In this document: positions 17,082-26,443 of the stretch, one piece after another
Position numbering within the stretch: the first letter of the stretch is position 1
Layout: every line of letters begins with the position of its first letter
Origin: Knoellia sinensis KCTC 19936
GTDB lineage: Bacteria; Actinomycetota; Actinomycetes; Actinomycetales; Dermatophilaceae
Assembly (NCBI RefSeq): GCF_000768705.1
Contig: NZ_AVPJ01000004.1
Coordinates: 186,001 to 250,000 of the forward strand
DNA length: 64,000 nt
Direction of reading: 5' to 3'
Program-made: the position numbers and the translations under genes
The notes under the pieces: model-generated
What the model was told of the DNA's origin: nothing
What the model saw: only the letters and a program-made list of their open reading frames with translations
Databases searched by the model: none

Positions 17082-19223
17082 ATGGCGACCCCCATGACGA
17101 TGGAGATCGACGGACCCGACGGCACCCGTGAGGTCCGGCTCTCCAGTCCGGATCGGTTGATGTGGCCGGGTGAGGGGATCACCAAAGGCGACCTCGCGGC
17201 ATACATGATCGCGGTCGGTGAACCGCTGGTGCGCGCCATCGGTGACCGGCCGGTCACCCTGCAACGGTTCCCCGAGGGGATCGAGGGCGAGGAGTTCTGG
17301 TCCAAGAACCCGCCCAAGGGGATGCCCGGCTGGATTCAGACGGTGTCGTGCCGCTACCCCTCGGGGAGGCGCCATGCCCAACTCGTCGTCGACGAAGCGG
17401 CAGCCGCGGTGTGGGCCGTGCAGATGAACACGGTGACCTTCCACCCGTGGCCCGTGCGCACCGCCGACAACGACAATCCCGATGAGCTGCGCATCGACCT
17501 CGATCCCCAGCCAGGGCGCACGTTCAGCGACGCGGTGGAGGCCGCGGTGGCCCTGCGAGAAGTCCTAGCCGAAGTCGGCCTGACCGGCTGGGCCAAGACG
17601 TCGGGCAATCGCGGAGTTCACGTGTTCGCACGGATCCGCCCGACCCACGAGTTCCTCGACGTGCGGCACGGGGTCATCGGCATCGCCCGTGAACTCGAGC
17701 GGCGCCTCCCTGATCTGGTGACGACGTCCTGGTGGAAGGAGGAGCGGGGCGAGCGGGTCTTCGTCGACTTCAACCAGGCGTGCCGCGACAGGACCATCGC
17801 GTCGGCCTACAGCCCACGACCCATCGCAGGTGCGCCGGTATCGATGCCCGTGACGTGGCAGGAACTCACGACGGTGACGCCGACCGACTTCACGGTCCTC
17901 ACCGTGCCCGAGATCGTCGCCGACCGAGGCGATGCCTGGGAGGCCATGAACGAGAGCGTCGGCGACATCGCGCCCGCTCTGGCGCTCTGGGACGCCGACA
18001 TCGAACGGGGTCTGGGCGAGCTGAACTTCCCGCCCGACTACCCGAAGATGCCGGGTGAGCCTCCCCGCGTACAGCCCAGCAAACGGCGCGCCGACCGCGC
18101 CGACGAGGACTACATGAAGCCCAAGGCCGAGCGCGACGCAGACCTCCGTAGTCAGTGGGGCATGCCAGTCGTCCCGCCGATCCCGCCGATGCTCGCCAAG
18201 CCCTCGAAGAAGCTCGTCGAGGGCGACGTCAGCTATGAACCCAAATGGGACGGCTTCCGGTCGATCATCTATCGCTCCGGTGACCAGGTCGAGATCGGCA
18301 GCCGCAACGAGAAGCCCATGACGCGCTACTTCCCGGACGTCGTCGAGGCGGTGCTCGAGAACTTCCCCGACAAGTGCGTCGTCGACGGCGAGATCATCCT
18401 CGTGAGGCCGGGGGAGGACCGACTGGACTTCGACCTCCTGCAGCAGCGGATCCACCCTGCGGCGTCGCGGGTCAAGAAGCTGGCCGCGGAGACACCGGCG
18501 AGCTTCGTCGCGTTCGACCTGCTGGCCGTGGGGGAGCGCGACCTCATGGGAGAGCCGTTCGAGGTGCGACGTGCGGAGCTGGAGAAGGCCTTCGCCGAGG
18601 TGTCGGCACCGATCCACCTCACGCCCGCAACGCGGGACGTGGAGCAGGCTCGCGCGTGGTTCGAGCAGTTCGAGGGCGCTGGGTTGGACGGCGTCATGGC
18701 CAAGCCTCTCGCCGGGTTCTACGAGCCGGACAAGCGCACGATGCACAAGTTCAAGCACGAACGGACCGCCGACTGCGTCGTCGCCGGCTACCGCACCCAC
18801 AAGAGCGGCGACGACCTCATCGGTTCGCTGCTCCTCGGGCTCTACGACGAGGAGGGCACCCTGGCGAGTGTCGGCGTCATCGGAGCCTTCCCGATGGCGC
18901 GGCGCAAGGAGTTGTTCGAGGAGTTGCAGCCCCTCGTCACCGATTTCGACGACCACCCCTGGGCGTGGGCCAAGCAGGAGGAGGGCACACGGACCCCGCA
19001 GAATGCCGCTGGCTCGCGCTGGGCTGCGGGCAAGGACCTCTCGTTCACCCCGCTGCGTCCTGAGCGCGTGGTGGAGGTCCGCTATGACCACATGGAAGGT
19101 GTCCGCTTCCGGCACACGGCTCAGTTCGTCCGCTGGCGTCCCGATCGGGCCCCTGAGACGTGCACCTACGCCCAGCTCGATGAGCCGGTGTCCTACGACC
19201 TCGCCGACGTGCTCGATGCCTGA
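17082..19223 (+). CDS. LigD-type fusion: primase-polymerase domain plus ATP-dependent DNA ligase, no nuclease domain
   Basis: The 713-residue protein joins two repair modules. Residues about 10-300 are an archaeo-eukaryotic primase-like polymerase domain (PolDom) with the metal-binding DELRIDLDPQPG motif and GNRGVHVFARI. After a charged linker (KRRADRADEDYMKPKAERDAD), residues about 365-710 are an ATP-dependent ligase. Its nucleotidyl-lysine is in EPKWDGFR (Lys388), and SRNEKPMTRYFP, VVDGEIILVR, FVAFDLLA and DGVMAKPL follow as motifs III-V. The pair normally works with Ku in non-homologous end joining. The phosphoesterase domain found between or beside these in mycobacterial LigD is absent, and Ku is not in the window. 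Start ATG 17082; ATG 17094 is possible. The stop overlaps the next gene by 8 bases. Confidence 0.9.
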   Translation: MATPMTMEIDGPDGTREVRLSSPDRLMWPGEGITKGDLAAYMIAVGEPLVRAIGDRPVTLQRFPEGIEGEEFWSKNPPKGMPGWIQTVSCRYPSGRRHAQLVVDEAAAAVWAVQMNTVTFHPWPVRTADNDNPDELRIDLDPQPGRTFSDAVEAAVALREVLAEVGLTGWAKTSGNRGVHVFARIRPTHEFLDVRHGVIGIARELERRLPDLVTTSWWKEERGERVFVDFNQACRDRTIASAYSPRPIAGAPVSMPVTWQELTTVTPTDFTVLTVPEIVADRGDAWEAMNESVGDIAPALALWDADIERGLGELNFPPDYPKMPGEPPRVQPSKRRADRADEDYMKPKAERDADLRSQWGMPVVPPIPPMLAKPSKKLVEGDVSYEPKWDGFRSIIYRSGDQVEIGSRNEKPMTRYFPDVVEAVLENFPDKCVVDGEIILVRPGEDRLDFDLLQQRIHPAASRVKKLAAETPASFVAFDLLAVGERDLMGEPFEVRRAELEKAFAEVSAPIHLTPATRDVEQARAWFEQFEGAGLDGVMAKPLAGFYEPDKRTMHKFKHERTADCVVAGYRTHKSGDDLIGSLLLGLYDEEGTLASVGVIGAFPMARRKELFEELQPLVTDFDDHPWAWAKQEEGTRTPQNAAGSRWAAGKDLSFTPLRPERVVEVRYDHMEGVRFRHTAQFVRWRPDRAPETCTYAQLDEPVSYDLADVLDA

Positions 19224-20400
19224 GCGCACGGGGGTGCGCCGGGCCGCGACCGCGGCAGCCGCAGTGGGCGCGACCACGACGATCGCCAGTGCTGCAGGCT
19301 CGCTCGCGGCGGCGGCCTACTTCGCTCGTCGTGTCCTCACACCGGAACGCAACCGGCCGGACGACACCGAGATCCTGGAGGTCCGTGACGGCACGGTCCT
19401 GCTCTCGGCGACACCGGAGACCGTCGTCCCGGGTCGCTATGGGCTGTGGCTCAACGGTGGCCGGGGACATGTGCGGCTGGGTGGCCTCACCGGTTCGGAC
19501 GTGGCCGAGGGAACCGTGGAGCGGGAGGTCATCGGCGTCGATCGTGGGGTGTTGCGGCCGGGCGGCGCGCGCTTCAACGGGTACTACTACGCGGGGACCC
19601 CAGAGTCCGCGGTCGGACTCACGACGCAGCACGTCGACTTCCAGGGGGAACTCGGTCGGATGCCGGCCTGGCTCGTCCCGTCGCCGTCCGGTCGCGGGTC
19701 GAGGTGGGCCGTTCTGGTGCACGGCCGTGGTGCACGCCGCGAGGAAACGCTGCGTGCCCTGCCCGCACTCCACCTCGCCGGATGGACCTCGCTGGTCCCG
19801 ACCTATCGCAACGACGAGGACGTCCCTGCGGGTCCTGATGGCCGCTACAACCTCGGCCTGTCCGAGTGGCGGGACCTCGAGGCAGCGGTCCAACACGCTG
19901 TCGACATGGGCGCCGAGGAGGTGCTCCTGCTCGGGTGGTCCATGGGCGGTGCGATCGTCCTGCAGTTCCTGGACCGATCCCCGCTGGCAGAGGTCGTCAG
20001 CCGCGTGATCCTCGACGGACCGGTCATCAACTGGGGAGACGTCCTCGATCATCATGCGCGGCTCCACCGACTGCCCAGGACCGTGGGAGCGCTCTCGCGG
20101 CTCATGATGGGTCGCAGGTGGGGCAAGCGGTTCGTCGGCGTCCACGAGGCGGTGGACGTCGCTCAGACCGACTGGGTGGCCAGGGCCGAGGAGCTGCGCC
20201 ACCCGATCCTCCTGATCCACTCGGCGGACGATGAGTTCGTCCCGGTGGGCCCCTCCCGGCAGCTGGCGCAACACCGACCGGACTTGGTGACCTTCGAGGA
20301 GTGGCGGGTCGCTCGGCACTGCAAGGAGTGGAACACCGATCCGCAGCGCTGGGACCGGCTCGTGGGCGAGTTTGCCGCCCATGAGAACCTCGGCGGGTGA
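19216..20400 (+). CDS. Membrane-anchored alpha/beta hydrolase
   Basis: The 394-residue protein has an N-terminal hydrophobic Ala-rich segment (about residues 8-35), suggesting a membrane anchor or signal, then an alpha/beta-hydrolase fold. The nucleophile elbow is GWSMGGA, the acid is in HSADDEFVP, and a His lies in [10 protein letters not shown]. The oxyanion region is [13 protein letters not shown]. The substrate is unknown; ester, peptide or lipid hydrolysis are possible. It begins inside the end of the ligase gene and ends in a GTGA overlap with the next gene, so three functionally different proteins are translationally coupled. Confidence 0.85.
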   Translation: MPERTGVRRAATAAAAVGATTTIASAAGSLAAAAYFARRVLTPERNRPDDTEILEVRDGTVLLSATPETVVPGRYGLWLNGGRGHVRLGGLTGSDVAEGTVEREVIGVDRGVLRPGGARFNGYYYAGTPESAVGLTTQHVDFQGELGRMPAWLVPSPSGRGSRWAVLVHGRGARREETLRALPALHLAGWTSLVPTYRNDEDVPAGPDGRYNLGLSEWRDLEAAVQHAVDMGAEEVLLLGWSMGGAIVLQFLDRSPLAEVVSRVILDGPVINWGDVLDHHARLHRLPRTVGALSRLMMGRRWGKRFVGVHEAVDVAQTDWVARAEELRHPILLIHSADDEFVPVGPSRQLAQHRPDLVTFEEWRVARHCKEWNTDPQRWDRLVGEFAAHENLGG

Positions 20401-21389
20401 CCTCGACCGGAATGCGGCTGTCTCTGCTCCACCTCGCCACCGTGGGTCGCGACCAGCCCGTGGGTGAAGCGCTCGAGGCGAGCGTGACCCTGGCTCAGAA
20501 GGCCGACTCCCTTGGCGCGTTCGAGCGACTGTGGTTCGCCGAGCACCACAACATGTCATCCATCGCGTCGGCGGCGACCGCGGTGCTGCTGGCGCACGTC
20601 GCCGCCCGGACCGAGCGCATTCGGGTTGGTTCGGGTGGCGTCATGCTGCCCAACCATTCGCCGCTGGTCATCGCCGAGCAGTTCGGGACGTTGGCGGAGT
20701 TGCACCCGGATCGCATCGACCTCGGTCTCGGCCGGGCTCCGGGCACCGACCAGGTGACGATGAGGGCCCTCCGGGTCGACCCGCGTGCCTCGGACCGGTT
20801 CCCCGAAGACGTTCTCGAGCTGCGCGGCTACCTGTCCGACGAAACCCTCGTGCCGACGATCCACGCCATCCCCGGGCGCGGCACGCGAGTGCCTCTCTAC
20901 ATCCTCGGCAGCTCGCTGTTCGGCGCCCAGCTCGCCGCGCGACTCGGTCTGCCCTATGCGTTCGCGAGCCACTTCGCTCCCGACGCACTGCAACAGGCGG
21001 TGGAGGCCTATCGGCGAGAGTTCCGAGCCTCCGAGCAGCTGGCCGAGCCGTATGTCATCGCTGCCCTCAACGTGGTCGTCGCCGACGAGCAGGAGCGCGC
21101 GGAGGCGTTGGCCGCGTCCGTGCTCAGGTCACGTGTCCGGTCGCTCGCCTCGCGTGTTCCGGCGTATGCCGGCCGGCTGGACGACGCGACCGTCGAGGCG
21201 CTCATGGACTCACCCGTGGCGGCTCAGGCGCGGCACATGATGACCTACACGGCAGTGGGGGACGTCGCCGCGGTGAAGGACTACCTCGAGCGCTTCGGCC
21301 AGCACGCTCAGGCAGACGAGCTCATGGTGACCAATGCAGCCCCGGGTCTCGCCAACCGGCTGCGAGCCCTCGAACTCCTCGCGTCCTGA
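20397..21389 (+). CDS. Luciferase-like flavin-dependent monooxygenase (LLM class)
   Basis: The 330-residue protein is a bacterial-luciferase-family oxidoreductase. Its features include [48 protein letters not shown] and [13 protein letters not shown]. These enzymes use FMNH2 or F420 with oxygen on varied substrates; the substrate here is unknown, and the family resembles YhbW-type proteins. The start is GTG 20397, overlapping the hydrolase stop (GTGA). Transcription ends in a long palindrome directly after the stop. Confidence 0.85.
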   Translation: MTSTGMRLSLLHLATVGRDQPVGEALEASVTLAQKADSLGAFERLWFAEHHNMSSIASAATAVLLAHVAARTERIRVGSGGVMLPNHSPLVIAEQFGTLAELHPDRIDLGLGRAPGTDQVTMRALRVDPRASDRFPEDVLELRGYLSDETLVPTIHAIPGRGTRVPLYILGSSLFGAQLAARLGLPYAFASHFAPDALQQAVEAYRREFRASEQLAEPYVIAALNVVVADEQERAEALAASVLRSRVRSLASRVPAYAGRLDDATVEALMDSPVAAQARHMMTYTAVGDVAAVKDYLERFGQHAQADELMVTNAAPGLANRLRALELLAS

Positions 21390-21401
21390 CCCGGCGTCCC
21401 G

Positions 21402-21469
21402 AGCTCACCGAATTCCTCTGTTGGGGACGGTGAACGTTCAACGTCCCCAACAGAGGAATTCGGTGAGCT
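21402..21469. terminator. 28-bp perfect hairpin with palindromic centre, between convergent genes
   Basis: Arms 21402-21429 and 21442-21469 are perfectly complementary over 28 bp. The 12-base centre contains the self-complementary TGAACGTTCA, so the whole 68 bp is one palindrome with a single mismatch. It separates two convergent stops (21389 and 21468) and should end transcription in both directions. Its sequence (GAATTCCTCTGTTGGGG core) is unrelated to the hairpins at 1.2 and 53.4 kb. Confidence 0.8.
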
Positions 21470-22172
21470 AGGGACGGGGGAGGTGCCAGAGGCCGAGGAG
21501 GGAACCGTCCTCCTCGAGCAGGTGGATGATCTCGGCGTCGAGTCCTGCCTCACCGCCCAGTGGATCGCCGGCGACCACGCGGAGGTGGTCGCCTCCGACG
21601 ACACGTGGGGCCAAAGTGAGTGCGAACTCGTCGACGACCCCGGCGCCGAGGAGGTCGTGGAAGAGGTGTGGACCGCCCTCGGCGAGGATGCGCGGCATAC
21701 CGGCTCCACGAAGGCGAGCGACCACGCCCGGGAGGTCGACCGAGTCTTCCCCCACGATCCACACGTCATCGCTCTCCTCGCGACCGGATGCAGCGCAGGT
21801 CACGAGGACCGCCTCACCATCGCCGGAGGCCAGGGAATCCGGTAGGTGGCCACGGGCACTCACGACGATGATGGGCTTCCCTCCGCGTCGGTAGCCCTCC
21901 GCGCGAACGGTTCCGGCCCCGACGAGGACGCAGTCGGCGAGGTTTCGCTGGAGCTGGAAGACCCGTCCGTCGGCCTTCGTGTTGATCGACCCACTGAGCC
22001 CGTCACCACCGACGGCGGAGCCGTCCAACGTGCTGACGAAGTTGGCGCGGAGGCCCCCGTCAGTGGGCCAGTCATAGAGCCGTGACAGGTCCTCCTCGCT
22101 GAGCAGCCCCGGCGAGAAGGTGCGTGATCGGTTGTCGAGAAGGAGGCGCACAAACGCGAGTGTGGCACCCAC
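21468..22172 (-). CDS. Pyrimidine reductase family protein (RibD C-terminal domain)
   Basis: The protein has about 234 residues and is a RibD-C/dihydrofolate-reductase-like fold: RANFVSTLDGSAVGGDGLSGSINTKADGRVFQLQRNLADCVLVG, then GAGTVRAEGYR and RILAEGGPHLFHDLLGAGVVDEFALTLAPRVVGG. Such proteins resemble the NADPH-dependent reductase of riboflavin synthesis, but free-standing actinobacterial copies often have uncertain roles. The start is uncertain: GTG 22172 leaves 31 bases to the divergent ppk2; GTG 22151 is also possible. Longer in-frame starts would overlap ppk2. Confidence 0.75.
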   Translation of the reverse strand: MGATLAFVRLLLDNRSRTFSPGLLSEEDLSRLYDWPTDGGLRANFVSTLDGSAVGGDGLSGSINTKADGRVFQLQRNLADCVLVGAGTVRAEGYRRGGKPIIVVSARGHLPDSLASGDGEAVLVTCAASGREESDDVWIVGEDSVDLPGVVARLRGAGMPRILAEGGPHLFHDLLGAGVVDEFALTLAPRVVGGDHLRVVAGDPLGGEAGLDAEIIHLLEEDGSLLGLWHLPRP

Positions 22173-22203
22173 CGGACCACGTTCGGCCTGACAGGATGCC
22201 GGA

Positions 22204-23106
22204 ATGGCGAAGAAGACTGGCAAGGACAAGAAGGACACCAAGGTCAAGAAGGCCAAGAAGGCGGTGACTCCAGCGTCATTCACCGAGGCCCTGCGCGCCG
22301 GTGAGGGCTTCGAGCTCACGACGCTCGACCCTCGGTCGACTCCGGCCTTCGACGGCGACAAGGTTGCCGGCGAGGAGGCTTTGGCCGGGCTGGGCGACGA
22401 GCTCGCCGAACTGCAGGAGCGGCTGTATGCCGAGTCCAAGGCCGATGGCACGCGCTCGGTGCTGTTGATCATCCAGGGCATGGACACCTCGGGCAAGGGC
22501 GGCATCATGCGCCACGTCGTTGGGGCGTTCGATCCGCAAGGGGTCGAGATCACGTCCTTCAAGGCACCGACCGCCGAGGAGAAGAAGCACCCGTTCCTGT
22601 GGCGTATCCGCAAGGCCCTCCCGAGTCCCGGTGACATCGGTGTCTTCGACCGCTCGCACTACGAGGACGTCCTCATCGTGCGGGTCCACGACCTCGTCCC
22701 ACGCAGCCAGTGGTCCCGGCGCTATGCCCAGATCAACGCCTTCGAGAAGGAGGTCGCAGAGGCTGGCACGACGATCATCAAGGTGATGCTCCACATCTCC
22801 AGCGACGAGCAGAAGGCGCGCCTTGCCGAAAGGCTGGAACGGCCTGACAAGCACTGGAAGTTCAACCCCGGCGACATCGACGAGAGGGCGCACTGGCCGG
22901 CATACCAGGAGGCTTATCAGGCGGCCATCGACAAGTGCTCGACCGAGGTTGCACCGTGGTTCGTCGTACCGGCAGATCGCAAGTGGTACGCGCGACTGGC
23001 CGTCACGGAACTGGTGCTCGAGCACCTGCGTGCCCTGGACCCGCAGTGGCCCAAGGCCGACTTCGACGTCGAGGCAGAAAAGAAGCGGCTCGCCCAACTT
23101 CCCTGA
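22204..23106 (+). CDS. ppk2: Polyphosphate kinase 2 family protein
   Basis: The 300-residue enzyme has a Lys-rich N-terminus, Walker A GMDTSGKGG (92-100), a Walker-B-like GVFDRSHYEDV (Asp149) and a lid region with RLAERLERPDKHWKFNPGD. PPK2 enzymes transfer phosphate between polyphosphate and nucleotides, mostly making ATP or GTP from polyP. The subclass (NDP or NMP phosphorylating) cannot be set with confidence from the sequence alone. Cytoplasmic, single gene, divergent from the reductase. Confidence 0.9.
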   Translation: MAKKTGKDKKDTKVKKAKKAVTPASFTEALRAGEGFELTTLDPRSTPAFDGDKVAGEEALAGLGDELAELQERLYAESKADGTRSVLLIIQGMDTSGKGGIMRHVVGAFDPQGVEITSFKAPTAEEKKHPFLWRIRKALPSPGDIGVFDRSHYEDVLIVRVHDLVPRSQWSRRYAQINAFEKEVAEAGTTIIKVMLHISSDEQKARLAERLERPDKHWKFNPGDIDERAHWPAYQEAYQAAIDKCSTEVAPWFVVPADRKWYARLAVTELVLEHLRALDPQWPKADFDVEAEKKRLAQLP

Positions 23107-23133
23107 GTGGAACTCCCTGATCGGCCGGTGCGC

Positions 23134-24777
23134 TCAGGCCCAGGCGCGGTCGAGGATCTCCGTGACCTCGGCCGCGCCGATGTCGTTCAGGGTTCCAAAC
23201 GTCGCCCCATGGCCACCGGAGTCCAGTCGTCCCGCGATGAACGCGCCCGAGACGGCGGTGGGGGAGTGCTGGGTGAGGAGTGCCGCCTGCAGAGTGACCG
23301 CGAGGTGCTCGACGACGCGTCGTGCCTGCCACTGCCCGACGTTGGTTCCCGCTGTGGCAACGAGCCCCGGCACCAGGTCGATCGCGTGGTCGAGACGCCG
23401 GTCGTGGCCCCGGGCCTGCGAGAGTTCCTTGTCCAGGGCCGCGACCGAGGCCGGCTCACGCGTCATGGCACGCAGGACGTCGAGGGCGCCGACGTTTCCT
23501 GAGCCCTCCCAGATCGAGTTGAGTGGGGCCTCACGGTAGAGGCGGGCCAGACCGTTCTCCTCGACATAGCCGGCCCCGCCGAGACACTCCAACGACTCGG
23601 CGACCATGGGCGCGGCCCGCTTGCAGACCCAGAACTTCCCGAGTGCCACAGCCAACCGGGCGAACTCCACTTCGCCGGCATCGACGGCATGGGCCAACCG
23701 CAGGCCGAGGACCTCCGCGGCCTCGGCCTCGAGGGCGAGGTCGGCGAGAACATTGCGCATGAGCGGTTGCTCGATCAGGTTGGCCCCGAAGGCGGATCGG
23801 TGGCGGGCGTGATGCATCGCGCGGGAGAGGGCCTCGCGCATCGTCGCCGACGAGCCGAGCACGCAGTCGAGCCGTGTCGACGACACCATCTCGATGATCG
23901 TCCGGATCCCGCGGCCCTCCTCGCCGACCCGAACAGCCCAGGCGCCCTCGAACTCGACTTCTGACGACGCGTTGGAGCGATTGCCCAGCTTGTCCTTGAG
24001 CCGTTGAAGCCGCAGGGCGTTGCGGGTGCCGTCGTCGAGCATCCGCGGGACGAGGAAGCACGTCACACCAGAGTCAGTTGTCGCCAGCACGAGGAAGACG
24101 TCGCTCATCGGGGCCGAGAAGAACCACTTGTGCCCGGTGAGCTGATAGGTGTCGCCACCCGCGATGGGGCCGCCGGCGATGGCGGTGGCTCTCGTGACGT
24201 TGGCCCGGACGTCGGAGCCGCCCTGCTTCTCGGTCATGCCCATGCCGGCGATCGCCGAACCCTTCGCCGAGAATGGCGCCAGCACGGGGTCGTAGTCCCG
24301 CGACGCGAGCCTGGGAAGCCAGCGGGCGGCCAGGTCGGGGGAGGACGACAGAGCTGGCGCCGCGGCATACGTCATCGACACCGGACACAGGTGACCTGCC
24401 TCCGCACGCGACCACGTCATGAACCCGAGGGCTCGGCGGAGGTGGGCGCCGCTCCCAGCGGGACGTGTCCACGGCTCGGCCGTCAGGCCGTGACCCACGG
24501 CAACGCGCATGAGGTCGTGATAGCTCCGGTCGTACTCGACCTCGTCGACGCGCGCGCCGGTGCGGTCGTGGGTGCGCAGCCGTGGAGTGTCGCGGTGTGC
24601 GTCGTCGGCCCATGCCTGGGTCTCCACGCTGCCGGCGAGGGCTCCGAGGGCGGTGAGATCGGAGGCATCTGCGGGGTCGCCCCAGCGCTCCAGAGCTTCG
24701 GTCGCAGCCGCGTTGCTGGTGTAGAGGTTGTGGCCGACGAAGTCGGGCACCTGATTCACGACGTCGTGGGTGTGCAC
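23134..24777 (-). CDS. AidB-like acyl-CoA dehydrogenase family flavoprotein
   Basis: The 547-residue protein begins VHTHDVVNQVPDFVGHNLYTSN, an N-terminal adaptive-response domain typical of AidB, then has the FAD-binding acyl-CoA dehydrogenase core. Core features are GMGMTEKQGGSDVRANVTRA, LTGHKWFFSAPMSDVFLVLA, RLKDKLGNRSNASSEVEFEGA, CLGGAGYVEENGLARLYREAPLNSIWEGSGNV. AidB in enterobacteria is linked to protection from alkylation damage, while related proteins act on acyl-CoAs. GTG 24777 is chosen because the family's N-terminus starts there. Confidence 0.88.
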   Translation of the reverse strand: MHTHDVVNQVPDFVGHNLYTSNAAATEALERWGDPADASDLTALGALAGSVETQAWADDAHRDTPRLRTHDRTGARVDEVEYDRSYHDLMRVAVGHGLTAEPWTRPAGSGAHLRRALGFMTWSRAEAGHLCPVSMTYAAAPALSSSPDLAARWLPRLASRDYDPVLAPFSAKGSAIAGMGMTEKQGGSDVRANVTRATAIAGGPIAGGDTYQLTGHKWFFSAPMSDVFLVLATTDSGVTCFLVPRMLDDGTRNALRLQRLKDKLGNRSNASSEVEFEGAWAVRVGEEGRGIRTIIEMVSSTRLDCVLGSSATMREALSRAMHHARHRSAFGANLIEQPLMRNVLADLALEAEAAEVLGLRLAHAVDAGEVEFARLAVALGKFWVCKRAAPMVAESLECLGGAGYVEENGLARLYREAPLNSIWEGSGNVGALDVLRAMTREPASVAALDKELSQARGHDRRLDHAIDLVPGLVATAGTNVGQWQARRVVEHLAVTLQAALLTQHSPTAVSGAFIAGRLDSGGHGATFGTLNDIGAAEVTEILDRAWA

Positions 24778-24890
24778 GCGCGGAGAGTAGCCCGTCGGGG
24801 GACGTCGCGGGCGATTCGTGACCCGCTTGTTGCCCCTCGCACCCCGTGTCACGCACGTCACACCCGGAACGGGGCGGATAGCGTGATGGG

Positions 24891-25994
24891 GTGACCGATG
24901 CGAAGCGACGCCTGCGTCGTTGGCTGGCGCGATTCCCTGCCCTCGAGGCGCTGGCGCGACTCACGGTGGAGACGATCCGCATCTGCCTGCGCTACCGGGT
25001 GACCGGGCTGGCCTCCGAGGCAGGCTTCTTCGCGTTGTTGTCGTTGCCCCCGCTCGTGCTCGGGCTCTTCGGCGGCGTCGGCTACGTCGGGCGCTGGCTG
25101 GGCGAGGACACCGTCGAGACGGTGCGTCTGGCGATCAACGACTTCGCGGCGCGCTTCCTCACCGCCGACGTCATCGACTCGACGCTGGCGCCGACGGTGG
25201 ACGACGTGTTCACTGCTGGGCGTTTTGACCTCATCTCGGTCGGGTTCGTCCTGTCGCTGTGGTCCGGCTCGCGAGCCCTCAACGTCCTCGTCGACACGGT
25301 CTCGATCATGTACGGCCAGTCCGGCGTGCGGGGGATCGTGCAGACCCGGGCATTGAGCTTCTCGCTCTATGTCGTGGCGCTGCTCGTCGGCGTCATCACC
25401 ATTCCGCTGGTCCTCATCGGCCCGACGCTCCTGGGACAGTTCCTCCCGGATCGGCTGGACTTCCTGACCTACTTGTACTGGCCGGTCGTGTCCCTGCTGG
25501 TCATCGCGGCCTTCACGAGCCTCTACCACGTGTCGACGCCCGTGCGGAGCCCGTGGACGCGGGACGTGCCCGGTGCCATCCTCACGCTCCTCATCTGGGT
25601 CGTGGCGTCCTTTGCCGTGCGTGGGTCCATCGCTGCGTCGCTGGACGGCGCGTCGATCTATGGGCCGCTCAGCGCCCCGATCGTCCTGTTGATCTGGCTC
25701 TACATGCTCGCGATCGCCGTGCTCATCGGGGCTGCGCTCAACGGCGCCATTCGCACGCTCTGGCCCTCGTCCGACGAACGTGGACTGCGGACGCGACTGA
25801 TGGGCTGGGTGCGATCCGCACCGACCACGGTGGCCGCGGACGACGATGGAGCGGAAGATGAGGCCGACGATGACGACGACGTGGACGACCTGGACCTGCG
25901 CGGAATCCGCGAGGCGGCGCGGCGACCGCTCACGCCGATCACCGACGACGAAACCGTGGTCATCCCGCGGATCAGGGTCGGATCCGGCCGATGA
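24891..25994 (+). CDS. YihY/BrkB-type inner membrane protein
   Basis: The 367-residue integral membrane protein has about six hydrophobic helices. Family features include VTGLASEAGFFALLSLPPLVLGLFGGVGY and the SVGFVLSLWSGSRALNVLVDTVSIMYG segment, with later helices around VVALLVGVITIPLVLIGP, PVVSLLVIAAFTSLYH, ILTLLIWVVASFAV and APIVLLIWLYMLAIAVLIGAA. The C-terminal tail is very acidic (DDDGAEDEADDDDDVDDLD), facing the cytoplasm if topology is usual. The family's function is unsettled. The start is GTG 24891. Confidence 0.87.
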   Translation: MTDAKRRLRRWLARFPALEALARLTVETIRICLRYRVTGLASEAGFFALLSLPPLVLGLFGGVGYVGRWLGEDTVETVRLAINDFAARFLTADVIDSTLAPTVDDVFTAGRFDLISVGFVLSLWSGSRALNVLVDTVSIMYGQSGVRGIVQTRALSFSLYVVALLVGVITIPLVLIGPTLLGQFLPDRLDFLTYLYWPVVSLLVIAAFTSLYHVSTPVRSPWTRDVPGAILTLLIWVVASFAVRGSIAASLDGASIYGPLSAPIVLLIWLYMLAIAVLIGAALNGAIRTLWPSSDERGLRTRLMGWVRSAPTTVAADDDGAEDEADDDDDVDDLDLRGIREAARRPLTPITDDETVVIPRIRVGSGR

Positions 25995-26006
25995 CAGGGG
26001 TCGGTT

Positions 26007-26035
26007 TTGAGTTCACGTCCGAGATCAGTTAAGTT
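26007..26035 (+). promoter_or_regulatory. Promoter of the tRNA cluster
   Basis: TTGAGT (26007-26012) and TAAGTT (26030-26035) are separated by 17 bases, about 37 bases before the first tRNA. The fit to a housekeeping promoter is good. Confidence 0.55.
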
Positions 26036-26071
26036 TCTCTCCGCACCACGAAGGAAACTTCGCGAGTGAGT

Positions 26072-26144
26072 GCGGATGTAGCTCAGTTGGTAGAGCGCAA
26101 CCTTGCCAAGGTTGAGGTCGCCGGTTCGAACCCGGTCATCCGCT
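26072..26144 (+). tRNA. tRNA-Gly (anticodon GCC)
   Basis: A 73-base cloverleaf: acceptor GCGGATG pairs with CATCCGC, the anticodon loop is TTGCCAA (GCC), and the T-loop is TTCGAAC. The 3' CCA is not encoded. Confidence 0.95.
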
Positions 26145-26168
26145 CGGAGGGTTTAGCCGCCCCTAAAT

Positions 26169-26239
26169 GGTGGAGTGGCCGAGAGGCGAGGCAGCGGCCT
26201 GCAAAGCCGTTTACACGGGTTCAAATCCCGTCTCCACCT
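26169..26239 (+). tRNA. tRNA-Cys (anticodon GCA)
   Basis: A 71-base cloverleaf: acceptor GGTGGAG pairs with CTCCACC, the anticodon loop is CTGCAAA (GCA), and the discriminator is T as expected for Cys. CCA is not encoded. Confidence 0.95.
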
Positions 26240-26256
26240 CGAGTAGTACCCCTCAC

Positions 26257-26328
26257 GGGCGATTGGCGCAGTGGTAGCGCGCTTCCTTGACACGGAAGAG
26301 GTCACTGGTTCAAACCCAGTATCGCCCA
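26257..26328 (+). tRNA. tRNA-Val (anticodon GAC)
   Basis: A 72-base cloverleaf: acceptor GGGCGAT pairs with ATCGCCC, the anticodon loop is TTGACAC (GAC), and the T-loop is TTCAAAC. It is the last of a Gly-Cys-Val array, followed 7 bases later by a terminator. Confidence 0.95.
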
Positions 26329-26335
26329 CGGACAG

Positions 26336-26378
26336 AACCGCTGGTCAGAGACATGGTCTCTGACCAGCGGTTTTCTCA
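26336..26378 (+). terminator. Rho-independent terminator of the tRNA array
   Basis: A perfect 17-bp stem (26336-26352 with 26356-26372) with a 3-base loop runs into TTTTCTC. This is the most classical terminator in the window. Confidence 0.92.
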
Positions 26379-26443
26379 TGCGCCTGCCAGCTCATTCGTG
26401 CTCGGCTCCAGGCGGCACTGTTCGCGTACGTCACCGAACCGTC

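Noticed and set aside
17565-19277. Open frame of 570 codons antisense to the polymerase-ligase gene
   Set aside because: No domain pattern; the plus strand has intact ligase motifs.
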